A stretch of DNA of 64,000 nucleotides from Mycetohabitans endofungorum (GCF_002927045.1 NZ_PRDW01000010.1:1-64000); one strand, 5' to 3'; positions 18,570 through 27,411 are shown, counted from the stretch's first letter. Numbers and translations: made by a program. Notes: generated by a model from the sequence alone, not told the origin.

Positions 18570-18890
18570 ATGGCGTGGATCTTTCTGGTGATAGCGGGCC
18601 TGCTCGAAGTGGCATGGGCTGCCGGCCTGAAAAGCTCAGAAGGCTTTTCCCGGCCTGGCTGGTCGATCTTCACACTGGGGACGGCGCTGGTCAGCTTCGG
18701 TTTGCTGGCACTGGCGATGAAACAGTTACCGCTGGGCACCGCGTATGCGGTGTGGACCGGTATCGGCGCGCTGGGCGCATTCGTGTTCGGCATCGTGATG
18801 ATGGGCGAGGCGCTGACGCCGGCCCGGGCGGGCAGTGCAGTCCTGATCCTGGCCGGGCTGATTGGCTTGAAGCTCACGTCCGGCCATTGA
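18570..18890 (+). CDS. sugE: Guanidinium exporter (SugE/Gdx), SMR family
   Basis: Small four-helix proton-coupled antiporter of the inner membrane that works as a dual-topology dimer and exports guanidinium. The 106-residue protein has the conserved membrane glutamate in LLEVAWAAGLKSS (E13), followed by the GTAYAVWTGIGALGAFVFG segment and the C-terminal LILAGLIGLKL. The K-x-S/T sequence after helix 1 separates SugE/Gdx from EmrE-type drug pumps. The guanidine-II riboswitch upstream agrees with this role. Confidence 0.94.
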   Translation: MAWIFLVIAGLLEVAWAAGLKSSEGFSRPGWSIFTLGTALVSFGLLALAMKQLPLGTAYAVWTGIGALGAFVFGIVMMGEALTPARAGSAVLILAGLIGLKLTSGH

Positions 18891-18920
18891 GCGAGGCGGC
18901 GCCCGCGCGGCGGCTGTCGC

Positions 18921-18926
18921 TATAAT
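18921..18926 (+). promoter_or_regulatory. Perfect -10 box (TATAAT) before the DUF4126 gene
   Basis: TATAAT lies about 90 bp upstream of the ATG at 19014. No matching -35 is visible at 16-18 bp, so either an activator is needed or the match is accidental. Confidence 0.4.
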
Positions 18927-19013
18927 GGTTTCGGGTTTATCCAACACTGACGCTTGCGGCGCGCGCTGCACTGGCCCTTGCCGGTGCGCGCGGGGGCGCG
19001 CAAGGAGGCGTTA

Positions 19014-19661
19014 ATGCTTTACGCCCTTTCTCTGGCAACCGGGCTTGCGTGGGCAAGCGGGCTGCGCTTGTACCTGACGGTTCTGTTGACCGGCCTGCTC
19101 GCGTCGTTCGACGCCGTGCGTCTTCCCGATGCGTTGTCGCTACTGGGTTCGCCGTGGATCATCGGCGCCGCAGCGCTGTTGGCGATTGCCGAATTTCTGG
19201 CCGACAAGGTGCCCGCCGTCGACTCGCTGTGGGATGCGCTGCACACGCTGATTCGCATCCCGGCCGGCGCGATGCTCGCCTATGGCGCGGCCGGCCATGC
19301 CGATCCGCGTGTATTGGCGGCGGCGGCGTTGGCCGGCGCGGCGATCGCCGGCACCGCGCACCTGGTCAAGGCTGGCGCCCGCGCGTTAATTAATCTCGCG
19401 CAGCAGCCGGCGTCGACCTGGGTCGTGTCGTTTGTGGAGGACACGATCGCCGTACTCGGGTTGTTGCTCGCGTTGTTCATGCCGGGGCTGTTCCTGCTGG
19501 GCATGCTGGTGTTCCTGGCGTTTGCCGCGTATGCGTTGCCGCCGTTGTGGCACGGCGTGCAGCTCGGTTTTCGCGGCATGGCGACGGACATGGTGCCGGT
19601 GCGCCGTCAGCTGTCGCCGTTGGCGGCGCGCGTGTCGCGCGGCCGTGGCCCGCGTGGTTAA
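19014..19661 (+). CDS. DUF4126 family membrane protein
   Basis: This 215-residue inner-membrane protein has several hydrophobic segments. The N-terminus LATGLAWASGLRLYLTVLLT and the following LLGSPWIIGAAALLAIAEFL, then ADKVPAVDSLWDALHT, are typical of DUF4126, whose function is unknown. AAGGAGG stands 7 bp before the ATG at 19014, which decides the start over an upstream in-frame codon. A proline-rich or arginine-rich tail ends the protein. It precedes the permease remnant and the globin. Confidence 0.88.
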   Translation: MLYALSLATGLAWASGLRLYLTVLLTGLLASFDAVRLPDALSLLGSPWIIGAAALLAIAEFLADKVPAVDSLWDALHTLIRIPAGAMLAYGAAGHADPRVLAAAALAGAAIAGTAHLVKAGARALINLAQQPASTWVVSFVEDTIAVLGLLLALFMPGLFLLGMLVFLAFAAYALPPLWHGVQLGFRGMATDMVPVRRQLSPLAARVSRGRGPRG

Positions 19662-19662
19662 T

Positions 19663-19905
19663 CGACGCGCGCGCCAAATGATTGGCGCCGATTTCGTCGC
19701 GTGGGCAGATCATCCCGTTGAGCCGCTATTCGCGTTGCATGCCCGCTCGCTTGGCCTTGCCACGGCCGATACCGCGATCTTTCCCAGTATGGTCAGCCGC
19801 GCGGTGATGGCTTCTGTCAGCGCGGCACGCCACGTTGACACCGACGCGCCGGTTTCCCGACTGGCGGCGCTCAAGGCGGTGTCGTCCGGATATCCATTCA
19901 ATGAT
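19663..19905 (+). pseudogene. Remnant of an FtsX/YbbP-type ABC transporter permease
   Basis: The plus strand reads MIGADFVAWADHPVEPLF, then ARSLGLATADTAIFPSMV and RLAALKAVSSGYPF. This is the periplasmic region after the first membrane helix of YbbP-like permeases (family pattern: L-GADLV-SDHPI, T-FPSMV, AVKAVS-GYPLRG). The first helix and about 750 downstream residues are missing, and the frame has no start of its own. The permease was probably deleted between the DUF4126 gene and the globin. Confidence 0.6.
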
Positions 19906-19918
19906 GGGGACACAAGCC

Positions 19919-20392
19919 ATGACCGAAGACGGGCAGCGTAACGATCGTGTCGCCGCCGTGGCGCAGCAACAAGACAACGGCGGCGTGCAAGACGAGGCTG
20001 CTGCGCAGCCGAGCTTGTTCGACTGGGTCGGCGGCGAGCGCGCCGTGCGTGAGCTGGTTGATCGCTTCTACGACTTGATGGACCTCGAAGCGCAGTTTGC
20101 CGGGATCCGCGCGTTGCATCCGGCCACGCTGGAGGGCTCTTGCGACAAGTTGTTCTGGTTTCTGTGCGGTTGGCTCGGGGGACCGGACCATTACGTGAGC
20201 CGGTTTGGCCATCCGCGACTGCGCGCCCGCCATTTGCCGTTCGCGATCGCATCCAGCGAGCGCGATCAATGGCTGCGTTGCATGGCATGGGCGATGGAGG
20301 ACGTGGGGCTGTCGCTGCCGCTGCGTGAGCGGCTGCTGACCTCGTTTTTCCAGACGGCGGACTGGATGCGCAACCGGCCTGATCCGGCTTGA
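19919..20392 (+). CDS. Group II truncated haemoglobin
   Basis: This 157-residue protein has an acidic, glutamine-rich N-terminus of about 35 residues and then a 2-over-2 globin. SLFDWVGGERAVRELVDRFY is the truncated-globin start. KLFWFLCGWLGGPDHYVSRFGHPRLRARHLPF contains, in two blocks, the tryptophan and glycine positions and the F-helix histidine (RARHLPF). It probably binds oxygen or nitric oxide. The ATG at 19919 follows GGGGA. In relatives this gene often stands beside the permease whose remnant precedes it. Confidence 0.9.
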   Translation: MTEDGQRNDRVAAVAQQQDNGGVQDEAAAQPSLFDWVGGERAVRELVDRFYDLMDLEAQFAGIRALHPATLEGSCDKLFWFLCGWLGGPDHYVSRFGHPRLRARHLPFAIASSERDQWLRCMAWAMEDVGLSLPLRERLLTSFFQTADWMRNRPDPA

Positions 20393-20413
20393 GCCCAGCT
20401 GCAACGGGGGCAG

Positions 20414-20800
20414 CTACAGCAGCCTGTGCGCCAATCGTGCCGCGACCTGGGCAGTGTGCTGGTCCTGGTCGAGCGACGGATTGTATTCGGCGATGTCGGC
20501 CACGCGTATCACGTTCACGCGGATCTCGTGCGGGCCCAACTTCATGGCCAGGCTGATCGTTATCGTATCGATTCCTTCTTTGGAACCGGCATAGTCGACA
20601 TACTCGTTTGGCGATTCGAAGCGGCAGCCGGAGACAAGTTGATGATCGCGCCGCCGCACTTGCTGCGATCCGTCCTCATACGGTGGGCCGCTTCACGCGC
20701 GCAGAGATAAGTGCCGAGCGCGTTGGTTTTGAACATCCGCCGCAGCCGCTCGACATCCATGTCGGCCAGCGGCAACGACGGCGCCACGATGCGACTAGAC
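20414..20800 (-). pseudogene. Decayed short-chain dehydrogenase/reductase
   Basis: Minus-strand pieces read VAPSLPLADMDVERLRRMF, then [17 protein letters not shown] and [10 protein letters not shown] in one frame. In a second frame come [20 protein letters not shown] and [12 protein letters not shown]. Together they give the middle of an SDR, with the catalytic Y-x-x-x-K seen as YAGSK. The NAD-binding N-terminus is missing, a frameshift lies near 20620, and the C-terminus diverges after IRVNVIR. The 5' end abuts the LOG gene stop. Confidence 0.75.
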
Positions 20801-21382
20801 CGCTTCGCGCTTCTCCGACCACTTGTCGCCAACCGGCGGCACGTAGCGTTGCAGCCCGTCGAGCAGCGCGTCGGCGTCTGACTCCACTTGGAGCAGTCCG
20901 ACGTAGTCGTGCCGCATGAAGCCCTCATTGGCGGTGTGGCGCAGCATTGCCAGCAACGGATCGTAATAGCCGGCGACGTTGAGCAGACCGACTGGCTTTT
21001 GGTGATAGCCGAGTTGCGCCCACGTGTAGACTTCGAACAACTCTTCAAACGTGCCGGCGCCGCCGGGCAGCGCGACGAACGCGTCGCTCAGGTCAGCCAT
21101 CATTTTCTTGCGCTCGTGCATGTTCGCGACGACGTGCAACTCGGTCAAGCCGCGATGACCGACTTCCTTGTCGATCAACAGCTGCGGGATCACGCCGATC
21201 GCATGGCCTTGCGCTTGCAGTACGGCATCCGCGATCTCGCCCATCAAGCCGACGTGGCCTCCGCCATAGACCAGTGTGAGACCCGCGTGCGCGAGCGCGC
21301 GACCAAACGCTTGTGCCGCCTGCCGGTATTCGTCCCGACGGCCGATAGCGGAACCACAATATACGCACACCGAACTAATCAT
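20795..21382 (-). CDS. LOG family protein (cytokinin riboside 5'-monophosphate phosphoribohydrolase-like)
   Basis: TIGR00730/Lonely-guy protein, 195 residues. Members split nucleoside 5'-monophosphates (AMP or isopentenyl-AMP) into base and ribose 5-phosphate. The nucleotide-binding start VCVYCGSAIGRRDEY, the VYGGGHVGLMGEIADAVL loop and the diagnostic PGGAGTFEELFE catalytic motif are intact. It starts in a 4-bp ATGA overlap with the TetR gene upstream, so the two are translationally coupled. Whether it makes cytokinin-like bases is not visible from sequence. Confidence 0.92.
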   Translation of the reverse strand: MISSVCVYCGSAIGRRDEYRQAAQAFGRALAHAGLTLVYGGGHVGLMGEIADAVLQAQGHAIGVIPQLLIDKEVGHRGLTELHVVANMHERKKMMADLSDAFVALPGGAGTFEELFEVYTWAQLGYHQKPVGLLNVAGYYDPLLAMLRHTANEGFMRHDYVGLLQVESDADALLDGLQRYVPPVGDKWSEKREAV

Positions 21383-22134
21383 CGCGCCCCCTTCGGGCGT
21401 TGCGTCTCGGCCTTGCCTGCATCGGGCCGTGTCTCGCCCCTGCCGTCGCGCGGTGGCAGGTAGTCGGCGAATTCGCGCATCGGCAACCGGCCGGAAACCA
21501 GGTCGTCGAATAATTGGCGCGAACGTCCGCGCAGATAAGGGGCCATCAGCGATACGATGTGTAGGCTCGCCTGATGCAATTCGGTCCGGATCGCCTCCTG
21601 CTCGTTGTACTTGCGTGGGTTCATCACGAACTGGTACGACAGCCAATAGGTCGAGATCACGCCGATGTTGGTCGAGATCACGCCAATCTCCTGGGGCGTC
21701 GCTTCCATCTCGCCGTCGGCGATCAATTGCTCGCACAACTGGCGCGCGAAATTGACCTTGTGCGTGATGATCTGCTTGAAGTGCGTCTCCAATGTGCGGT
21801 TGCGCGCCAGCAGATCGTTCAGGTCCCGATAGAGGAACCGGTACGTCCACAGAAAATCCGCCATGTAGGCCAGATAGGCCCACATCTCGTCGATGGTCGG
21901 ACGATGATCATCGGGAAAGCGCAGGCGCTTGCTGATCTCCTGCTCGAACTGGGCGAAGATGCTGTTGATGATGTCGTCCTTGTTGCGGAAATGGTAGTAC
22001 AGGTTTCCCGGGCTGATTTCCATTTCCTCGGCGATCGTCGTCGTCGTGACGTTCGGTTCGCCGATCTCATTGAAGAGTCGCAACGACAGTTCGAGGATTC
22101 GGTCGCGGGTGCGACGGGGCGGTTTCGATTCCAT
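21379..22134 (-). CDS. TetR family transcriptional regulator
   Basis: This 251-residue protein has an N-terminal helix-turn-helix (TRDRILELSLRLFNEIGEPN, then TTTTIAEEMEISPGNLYYHF) and a TetR C-terminal ligand domain. The start is the ATG at 22134 (MESKPPRRTR). At about residues 149-163 GVIST occurs twice in GVISTNIGVIST, encoded by identical 15-bp segments 6 bp apart. The positively charged tail is probably disordered. It is coupled by overlap to the LOG gene, which it may control together with itself. Confidence 0.92.
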   Translation of the reverse strand: MESKPPRRTRDRILELSLRLFNEIGEPNVTTTTIAEEMEISPGNLYYHFRNKDDIINSIFAQFEQEISKRLRFPDDHRPTIDEMWAYLAYMADFLWTYRFLYRDLNDLLARNRTLETHFKQIITHKVNFARQLCEQLIADGEMEATPQEIGVISTNIGVISTYWLSYQFVMNPRKYNEQEAIRTELHQASLHIVSLMAPYLRGRSRQLFDDLVSGRLPMREFADYLPPRDGRGETRPDAGKAETQRPKGAR

Positions 22135-22331
22135 GGCGTCGGCTCTGTGCGCCGGAAAGTCCGGCTGGTGGGCTCGCACGGGCGAGATCGCCGGATTATA
22201 AACTGCTGTTTTCGCACTGAGGCGTGAGCTTTCTTGTATCAGACAGATTGATAGACTCAGCGGACCTCTTACAGAGACGAGCGCCGGCAACAGACGGCGC
22301 GTTCGTCGCGAACGGGAACATGACGTTCTTA

Positions 22332-22835
22332 TTACGGGGCAGCGACAAGGCGCGTGCCGGCCAGCCGGTCATGCAACCATTGCCGGTCCGGATCCAGCCA
22401 TTGCGTGCTGGCCCATAGCGTTATCCACACGGACAGCGCGAGCAGCGTGTGCGGCACCGACCCTCCGAGCACCGAATGGAGCGCCAGCGGCGGCAGGAAC
22501 CATAGCCAGGCAAGCACGTACCGCAGCATTGCTCGCCCCACACCGACCGGTGCGAGCGCATGGTTGACGAGCCGCAGTCGCCAAGTTTTCATCGGCAATG
22601 TCTGACCGCCATGGGTCCAAAACCAGACGAAATACGCGCCGACGACGAGGGTGATCCAGCCAGCCAACAGATTGTGATGCGTTAATCCATTGCGTTGCTG
22701 GGTCAGCGTGCTGAATAGGTAGCCGGCAATAAAGACGACGCCGAACAGAATGACGCCTTCGTAGACCGCGCACAGCAGGCGGCGCCACAGGGATGGGGCG
22801 CGGCCATGAGGCACGTGTTCACGCGGCAGTTTCAC
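22332..22835 (-). CDS. RDD family membrane protein
   Basis: The protein has 167 residues from a GTG at 22835 that overlaps the DUF3106 stop as GTGA; an upstream GTG at 22859 is less likely. The N-terminal SLWRRLLCAVYEGVILFGVV is the R-x-x-A-x-x-x-D/E-type first helix of RDD proteins. GGQTLPMKTWRLRLV and LDPDRQWLHDRLAGTRLV are the other conserved parts. There are about four membrane segments. The function is unknown. It is last in the sigma factor operon. Confidence 0.88.
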   Translation of the reverse strand: MKLPREHVPHGRAPSLWRRLLCAVYEGVILFGVVFIAGYLFSTLTQQRNGLTHHNLLAGWITLVVGAYFVWFWTHGGQTLPMKTWRLRLVNHALAPVGVGRAMLRYVLAWLWFLPPLALHSVLGGSVPHTLLALSVWITLWASTQWLDPDRQWLHDRLAGTRLVAAP

Positions 22836-23644
22836 TGCGCGTGATCGTTGAAGAACCACGGCACCGACTGCGCCGGCTTTTCCGGCTCGGTTTGTGAGCC
22901 GGCGGCCGGGGGAGATGTCAACGCAGCGGCCGACGCCGATGGTGCCGGGTTGGCGTCAGGCGACGTGCCTGGACCGCCCGGCGCCGTACTGGCCGAGGCG
23001 CCGGCGCGTGGCGCAGCCGCGGCGGCATCGGTGCGCTCGCGCGAGCGCTCGAGCTTGCCTAGGTCTTTGATTTCACGCTTACCGCTCGGCGGCGCGCTGA
23101 CCACGGTCGGGCGTCGTGCTTTCTCGGCGGCCGCCAGCTTGCGCTTCAATTCGTCGGGCAATTGCTGATAGGCGCTCCACGCCTTTTCGCGTGCCTGTAC
23201 GGAGAGTTCCTTGGACAACTGGTAGTTCTCACGCGCGACGCGCCGCTGCTGTGGCGTCATGCGGAGCCATTCGGCCATTCGTTGATGCAGTCGCTGCTGC
23301 TCTTCTGTGCGCATTTTTGGATATCTGGCTGCGATTTTCAGCCATTTCCGCTTGCGCTCGGCGCTGAAATGATCCCATTGGGGTGCCAGCGGCGCCAGCG
23401 CGTCGCGCTGCGCCGCGGTAAGGCGGGCCCAGGACAGCGGGTTGGCCGCATCGGCTGCCATGTCGGCAACGGCAGCGTGGCTCGCCACCGCTGCCACCCC
23501 GCTGCCGACCGGCGCTGGCGCGGCGTCAGACGGCAACGCTCGAGACGACGATGCCGGGTGAAAGCGCGGATAGGTTGCCATGAACGCGGCAAGTGCAGCA
23601 ATCACACCCGCATAGACCATAGCCAAACCGCGCTTGTTACTCAT
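22832..23644 (-). CDS. DUF3106 domain-containing protein
   Basis: This 270-residue protein has an N-terminal membrane anchor or signal (GLAMVYAGVIAALAAFMAT). A Trp/Arg-rich DUF3106 domain follows at about residues 70-165, with LAPLAPQWDHFSAERKRKWL and RMTPQQRRVARENYQ. The C-terminal third is Ala/Pro/Ser-rich and low in complexity. It is probably exposed to the periplasm. The function is unknown. It lies between the DUF3619 and RDD genes in one operon. Confidence 0.87.
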   Translation of the reverse strand: MSNKRGLAMVYAGVIAALAAFMATYPRFHPASSSRALPSDAAPAPVGSGVAAVASHAAVADMAADAANPLSWARLTAAQRDALAPLAPQWDHFSAERKRKWLKIAARYPKMRTEEQQRLHQRMAEWLRMTPQQRRVARENYQLSKELSVQAREKAWSAYQQLPDELKRKLAAAEKARRPTVVSAPPSGKREIKDLGKLERSRERTDAAAAAPRAGASASTAPGGPGTSPDANPAPSASAAALTSPPAAGSQTEPEKPAQSVPWFFNDHAQ

Positions 23645-23668
23645 CCGACATTGCTCCTGGTTGGCGTG

Positions 23669-24091
23669 TCAGTGCCCGTGCGACAGGTATGCGTGAAAGC
23701 CGTGGTCCAAGTAGGCGGACAGCGGCAGCTCGTCGCTGAGCATGGCTGCGTCGATGGCGGCGATGTCGGCTAGGTGCTGCTGGTTTTCCCAGTAGCGGAT
23801 CGCGGCGAGACCGCACACCAGCGCTAGTAGCGGCCAGACCAGGGCTAGGCGGCTCCAGCGGGCGCGCTTGCGCGCGCCGACGGCGTTCGTTGGCACGTTG
23901 CCGGCGCCGGCCAGCGCCGGCACGTATACCGGCCGCCTGTGGGTATCGGGTTTCTTTCTCGCAAGCGCTACCTGTCGCGCGGCTGCTAGCCGGTCCGTCG
24001 TCGCGCGCGGCAGGCGCGCCGCGCCCTCGTCGAGCGCTCGGCGCACTTTCAGTGCGAATTCGATTTCTTTTGTTTCAGATGCGCAGCTCAT
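23669..24091 (-). CDS. DUF3619 family protein, possible anti-sigma factor
   Basis: This 140-residue protein has a cytoplasmic N-terminus (EIEFALKVRRALDEGAARLP), one membrane segment (LALVWPLLALVCGLAAI) and a short periplasmic tail ending LSAYLDHGFHAYLSHGH. It begins in a 4-bp ATGA overlap with the sigma factor gene. The position directly after an ECF sigma gene and the single-pass topology are those of anti-sigma factors. The role is inferred, since DUF3619 has no established function. Confidence 0.85.
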   Translation of the reverse strand: MSCASETKEIEFALKVRRALDEGAARLPRATTDRLAAARQVALARKKPDTHRRPVYVPALAGAGNVPTNAVGARKRARWSRLALVWPLLALVCGLAAIRYWENQQHLADIAAIDAAMLSDELPLSAYLDHGFHAYLSHGH

Positions 24092-24651
24092 AGTGTGATT
24101 CCTTTCGCCTTCAGCGCGACAGCCAGCGCGTGCGTGGCCCGTGAGCAATGGGTCTTGACGCTGCCCTGCGAGCAGCCCATCGCGGCGGCGGTTTCGGCGA
24201 CATCCATATCTTCCCAATAACGCATCAGAAACGCTTCGCGTTGACGCGCGGGCAGTTTTTGGATCTCCTCGTCGATCAGCGCGAGCACCTGCTCCCGCTC
24301 AAGCCGGTCGGCGCTGTTCTCGACCGCGGTCGAATTGTCCGAGGCTTCGTAGGTTTCCAGCACGTCGAACTCGTCGTCATCGCCGTTGCCCAGCGACGAA
24401 AACAGGCTGACCCACGTGTTGCGCACCTTCTGGCGGCGAAAGAAATCGTGGGTCGCGTTCTGCAGAATGCGCTGGAACAGCAGCGGTAGCTCGGCCGCAG
24501 GCCGCTCGCCGTATTTCTCGGCGAGCTTGATCATCGCGTCCTGGACGACGTCCAGCGCGGCGTCGTCATCGCGCACCGCATACGCGACATGCTTGAATGC
24601 GCGCCTTTCGACGCCCGCCAGGAAATCGGCGAGTTCCTTGTCTGATGCCAT
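24088..24651 (-). CDS. RNA polymerase sigma factor, ECF type
   Basis: This sigma-70 family factor of 187 residues contains only regions 2 and 4. Region 2 is around AYAVRDDDAALDVVQDAMIK with LFQRILQNATHDFFRRQKVR. Region 4 is IQKLPARQREAFLMRYWEDM followed by the helix-turn-helix AAMGCSQGSVKTHCSRA. The ATG at 24651 (MASDKELADFLAG) has AAGG upstream; longer in-frame sequence is unconserved. It heads the operon sigma-DUF3619-DUF3106-RDD. The signal sensed is not evident. Confidence 0.93.
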   Translation of the reverse strand: MASDKELADFLAGVERRAFKHVAYAVRDDDAALDVVQDAMIKLAEKYGERPAAELPLLFQRILQNATHDFFRRQKVRNTWVSLFSSLGNGDDDEFDVLETYEASDNSTAVENSADRLEREQVLALIDEEIQKLPARQREAFLMRYWEDMDVAETAAAMGCSQGSVKTHCSRATHALAVALKAKGITL

Positions 24652-24806
24652 CCTTGTGGAATTCGGCGCGACAGGTGACGCGTGACGCGCGGGAAGTGAA
24701 TTGCCGGCTAGCCCGCGCCATCGGGGGCGTGCCAACACAACAAAAACGTAAAAACCCGCGGATGCTAGCAAAAAAAAAGGCCTTGTGGGAAGCCGGCATT
24801 TTTTGC

Positions 24807-24835
24807 TTGACCCTTGTTGCGCGACTCGATATGGT
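24807..24835 (+). promoter_or_regulatory. Promoter of the ilvIHC operon
   Basis: TTGACC (24807-24812) and TATGGT (24830-24835) are separated by 17 bp and lie about 150 bp before the ilvI start. The rest of the 331-bp divergent gap to the sigma factor start (24652-24982) contains no gene. The long leader could allow regulation, but no convincing attenuator peptide or terminator was found. Confidence 0.55.
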
Positions 24836-24982
24836 GATAGATTCGCAAGACGCTGTGATTGTCTCATTGAGGCGATGCTCACAAAGCTCGCATTCTCTCT
24901 AAGACGCGCCGCTTGAACCCGAGCCACAAGCCCGGTAGAGAGCCCCCGATCAATTTTTTGCCGAAAATTCGAAAGGTGAACG

Positions 24983-26752
24983 ATGAATATGCCAAGCGCG
25001 GAATGCTCTACGTCGGATATCTCCCCTCCTGCTGGAACCGAAACCGGCTCGATCGGCGCGACCGTGCTGATGCGCGCGCTCGCTGACGAAAATGTCGAAT
25101 TCATCTGGGGATATCCGGGCGGCTCGGTACTCTACATCTACGACGAACTATACAAGCAGGACAAGGTCCAGCACGTGCTGGTGCGCCACGAGCAAGCCGC
25201 GGTGCACGCCGCGGACGCCTACGCGCGTTCTACCGGCAACGTCGGTGTGTGCCTGGTGACCTCCGGGCCCGGTGTGACGAACGCGGTGACCGGCATCGCC
25301 ACCGCATACATGGACTCGATTCCGCTGGTAGTCATCAGCGGCCAGGTGCCGACGGCGGCGATCGGCCAGGACGCGTTCCAGGAATGTGACACGGTCGGGA
25401 TTACGCGGCCGTGCGTGAAGCACAACTTCCTCGTGAAGGACGTGCACGAACTCGCCGCGACGGTCAAGAAGGCGTTTCACATTGCCCAGAGCGGCCGCCC
25501 CGGGCCGGTGCTGATCGACATCCCGAAGGATGTGTCGAAGGCGCCGTGCCACTACGAGCCGGTCAAACACATTGCGCTGCGCTCGTACAACCCGGTCACG
25601 AAGGGTCATTCAGGCCAGATCCGCAAGGCGGTCGCACTGCTGCTGTCTGCGAAGCGCCCTTACATCTATACCGGCGGGGGGATCATCCTGGCCGAGGCCT
25701 CGCGCGAGTTGAACCAGTTCGCGGACCTGCTCGGCTACCCGGTCACCAACACGCTGATGGGCCTGGGTGGTTATCGCGCGACGGATCGCAAGTTCCTCGG
25801 CATGCTCGGCATGCATGGCACGTACGAGGCCAACATGACGATGCAGCACTGCGACGTGCTGATCGCGATCGGCGCCCGCTTCGACGACCGCGTCATCGGC
25901 GACCCAGCGCATTTCGCGAGTACGCCGCGCAAGATCATCCATATCGATATCGACCCCTCATCGATTTCCAAGCGAGTGAAGGTTGACATCCCGATTGTGG
26001 GCGACGTGAAGGAAGTGCTCAAGGATTTGATCGAGCAGTTGCAGAACGCGCCGCACGGCCCGGACGGTGCCGCGTTGGACGTGTGGTGGCAGCAGATCGA
26101 GCAGTGGCGTGCCCGCGATTGCTTGAAGTACGACCGCGACAGCGAGATCATCAAGCCGCAGTACGTCGTCGAGAAGCTCCACGAGCTGACCGGCGGCAAC
26201 GCGTTCGTGTGCTCGGACGTCGGTCAACATCAAATGTGGGCTGCGCAATTCTACCGCTTCGACAAGCCGCGCCGCTGGATCAATTCCGGGGGGCTCGGGA
26301 CGATGGGCTTCGGTCTGCCGGCTGCGATGGGCGTGAAGATGGCGCATCCGGACGCCGATGTGGTGTGCATCACCGGTGAGGGCTCGATCCAAATGTGCAT
26401 CCAAGAGCTGTCCACATGCAAGCAGTATGAGACGCCGGTCAAGATCGTGTCGTTGAACAACCGCTACCTGGGCATGGTCCGTCAGTGGCAACAACTCGAG
26501 TACAACAAGCGCTATTCGCATTCGTACATGGACGCACTGCCGGACTTCGTAAAGCTTGCCGAAGCATATGGCCATGTTGGCCTGCGTATCGAGCGCAGGG
26601 CGGACGTCGAGCCGGCGTTGAAGGAGGCGTTGCGGCTCAAGGATCGTACCGTGTTTCTCGATTTCCAGACCGACCCGACCGAGAACGTCTGGCCGATGGT
26701 TCAGGCCGGCAAGGGCATCACCGAGATGCTGCTCGGCGCAGAGGACCTGTGA
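24983..26752 (+). CDS. ilvI: Acetolactate synthase, catalytic subunit
   Basis: Thiamine-diphosphate enzyme that condenses pyruvate with pyruvate or 2-oxobutyrate, the first common step to valine, leucine and isoleucine. The protein has 589 residues. The catalytic glutamate is in [18 protein letters not shown]. The FAD-associated middle domain spans about residues 210-360. The C-terminal ThDP-binding motif runs from [10 protein letters not shown] to SLNN. The first 20 residues form a Ser/Thr-rich extension. It is followed by its regulatory subunit ilvH and by ilvC in one operon. Confidence 0.97.
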   Translation: MNMPSAECSTSDISPPAGTETGSIGATVLMRALADENVEFIWGYPGGSVLYIYDELYKQDKVQHVLVRHEQAAVHAADAYARSTGNVGVCLVTSGPGVTNAVTGIATAYMDSIPLVVISGQVPTAAIGQDAFQECDTVGITRPCVKHNFLVKDVHELAATVKKAFHIAQSGRPGPVLIDIPKDVSKAPCHYEPVKHIALRSYNPVTKGHSGQIRKAVALLLSAKRPYIYTGGGIILAEASRELNQFADLLGYPVTNTLMGLGGYRATDRKFLGMLGMHGTYEANMTMQHCDVLIAIGARFDDRVIGDPAHFASTPRKIIHIDIDPSSISKRVKVDIPIVGDVKEVLKDLIEQLQNAPHGPDGAALDVWWQQIEQWRARDCLKYDRDSEIIKPQYVVEKLHELTGGNAFVCSDVGQHQMWAAQFYRFDKPRRWINSGGLGTMGFGLPAAMGVKMAHPDADVVCITGEGSIQMCIQELSTCKQYETPVKIVSLNNRYLGMVRQWQQLEYNKRYSHSYMDALPDFVKLAEAYGHVGLRIERRADVEPALKEALRLKDRTVFLDFQTDPTENVWPMVQAGKGITEMLLGAEDL

Positions 26753-26867
26753 CGAAGCGCGCGTCGGCGCGCGCGAAGGCGGTGCTGCACGCGTTGCCAC
26801 ACGCGACGCGCGGTGTGTCGCGGGCAGCGCCGGGCGCAGGGACATCGAAACTGGAAAGAGAAACGAG

Positions 26868-27359
26868 ATGCGACACATTATTTCCGTGCTGCTGGAGAAT
26901 GAACCCGGTGCGTTATCGCGCGTGGTCGGACTGTTCTCGGCGCGTGGCTACAACATTGAAACCTTGACCGTCGCGCCGACCGAGGACCGCTCGCTGTCGC
27001 GCATGACGATCGTGACGATTGGCTCGAACGACGTGGTTGAACAGATCACGAAGCATTTGAACCGCCTGATCGAGGTGGTAAAGGTGGTCGACCTGACCGA
27101 GGGCGCCCACATCGAGCGCGAACTGATGTTGATCAAGGTGCGGGCGGTCGGCAAGGAAAGGGACGAGATGAAGAGGATGTCGGATATTTTCCGCGGCCGC
27201 ATCATCGACGTCACCGAGAAGACCTACACGATCGAGTTGACCGGGGCCAGCGGCAAGCTCGACGCATTCATCGACGGGATCGACGCCACGGCGATCCTGG
27301 AGACGGTACGCACCGGCGGCTCGGGCATCGGCCGTGGCGAGCGGATTTTGAAGGTTTGA
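26868..27359 (+). CDS. ilvH: Acetolactate synthase, small regulatory subunit
   Basis: Regulatory partner of IlvI that raises its activity and confers valine feedback inhibition. The 163-residue protein starts RHIISVLLENEPGALSRVVG, the ACT-domain sequence with the effector-site residues, and has the second domain from about residue 80 (MLIKVRAVGKERDEMKR). It lies 115 bp after ilvI and 82 bp before ilvC. The ACGAGATG context gives a reasonable ribosome site. Confidence 0.97.
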   Translation: MRHIISVLLENEPGALSRVVGLFSARGYNIETLTVAPTEDRSLSRMTIVTIGSNDVVEQITKHLNRLIEVVKVVDLTEGAHIERELMLIKVRAVGKERDEMKRMSDIFRGRIIDVTEKTYTIELTGASGKLDAFIDGIDATAILETVRTGGSGIGRGERILKV

Positions 27360-27411
27360 CCTGTTCTGGTGCCGCGGCGGGCAGCGCGGCATCGGGGGCA
27401 ATGAACACTGA

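Noticed and set aside
21650-21690. Duplication in the TetR gene (GVISTNIGVIST)
   Set aside because: The protein length fits the TetR family and relatives have similar V-x-x-T/IA-T-N-V repeats there, so this is probably not a recent insertion.
24831-24902. Possible ilv leader peptide with several Val/Ile codons (MVIDSQDAVIVSLRRC…)
   Set aside because: Its ATG lies inside the -10 box of the best promoter, there is no ribosome site, and no clear terminator/antiterminator pair follows.
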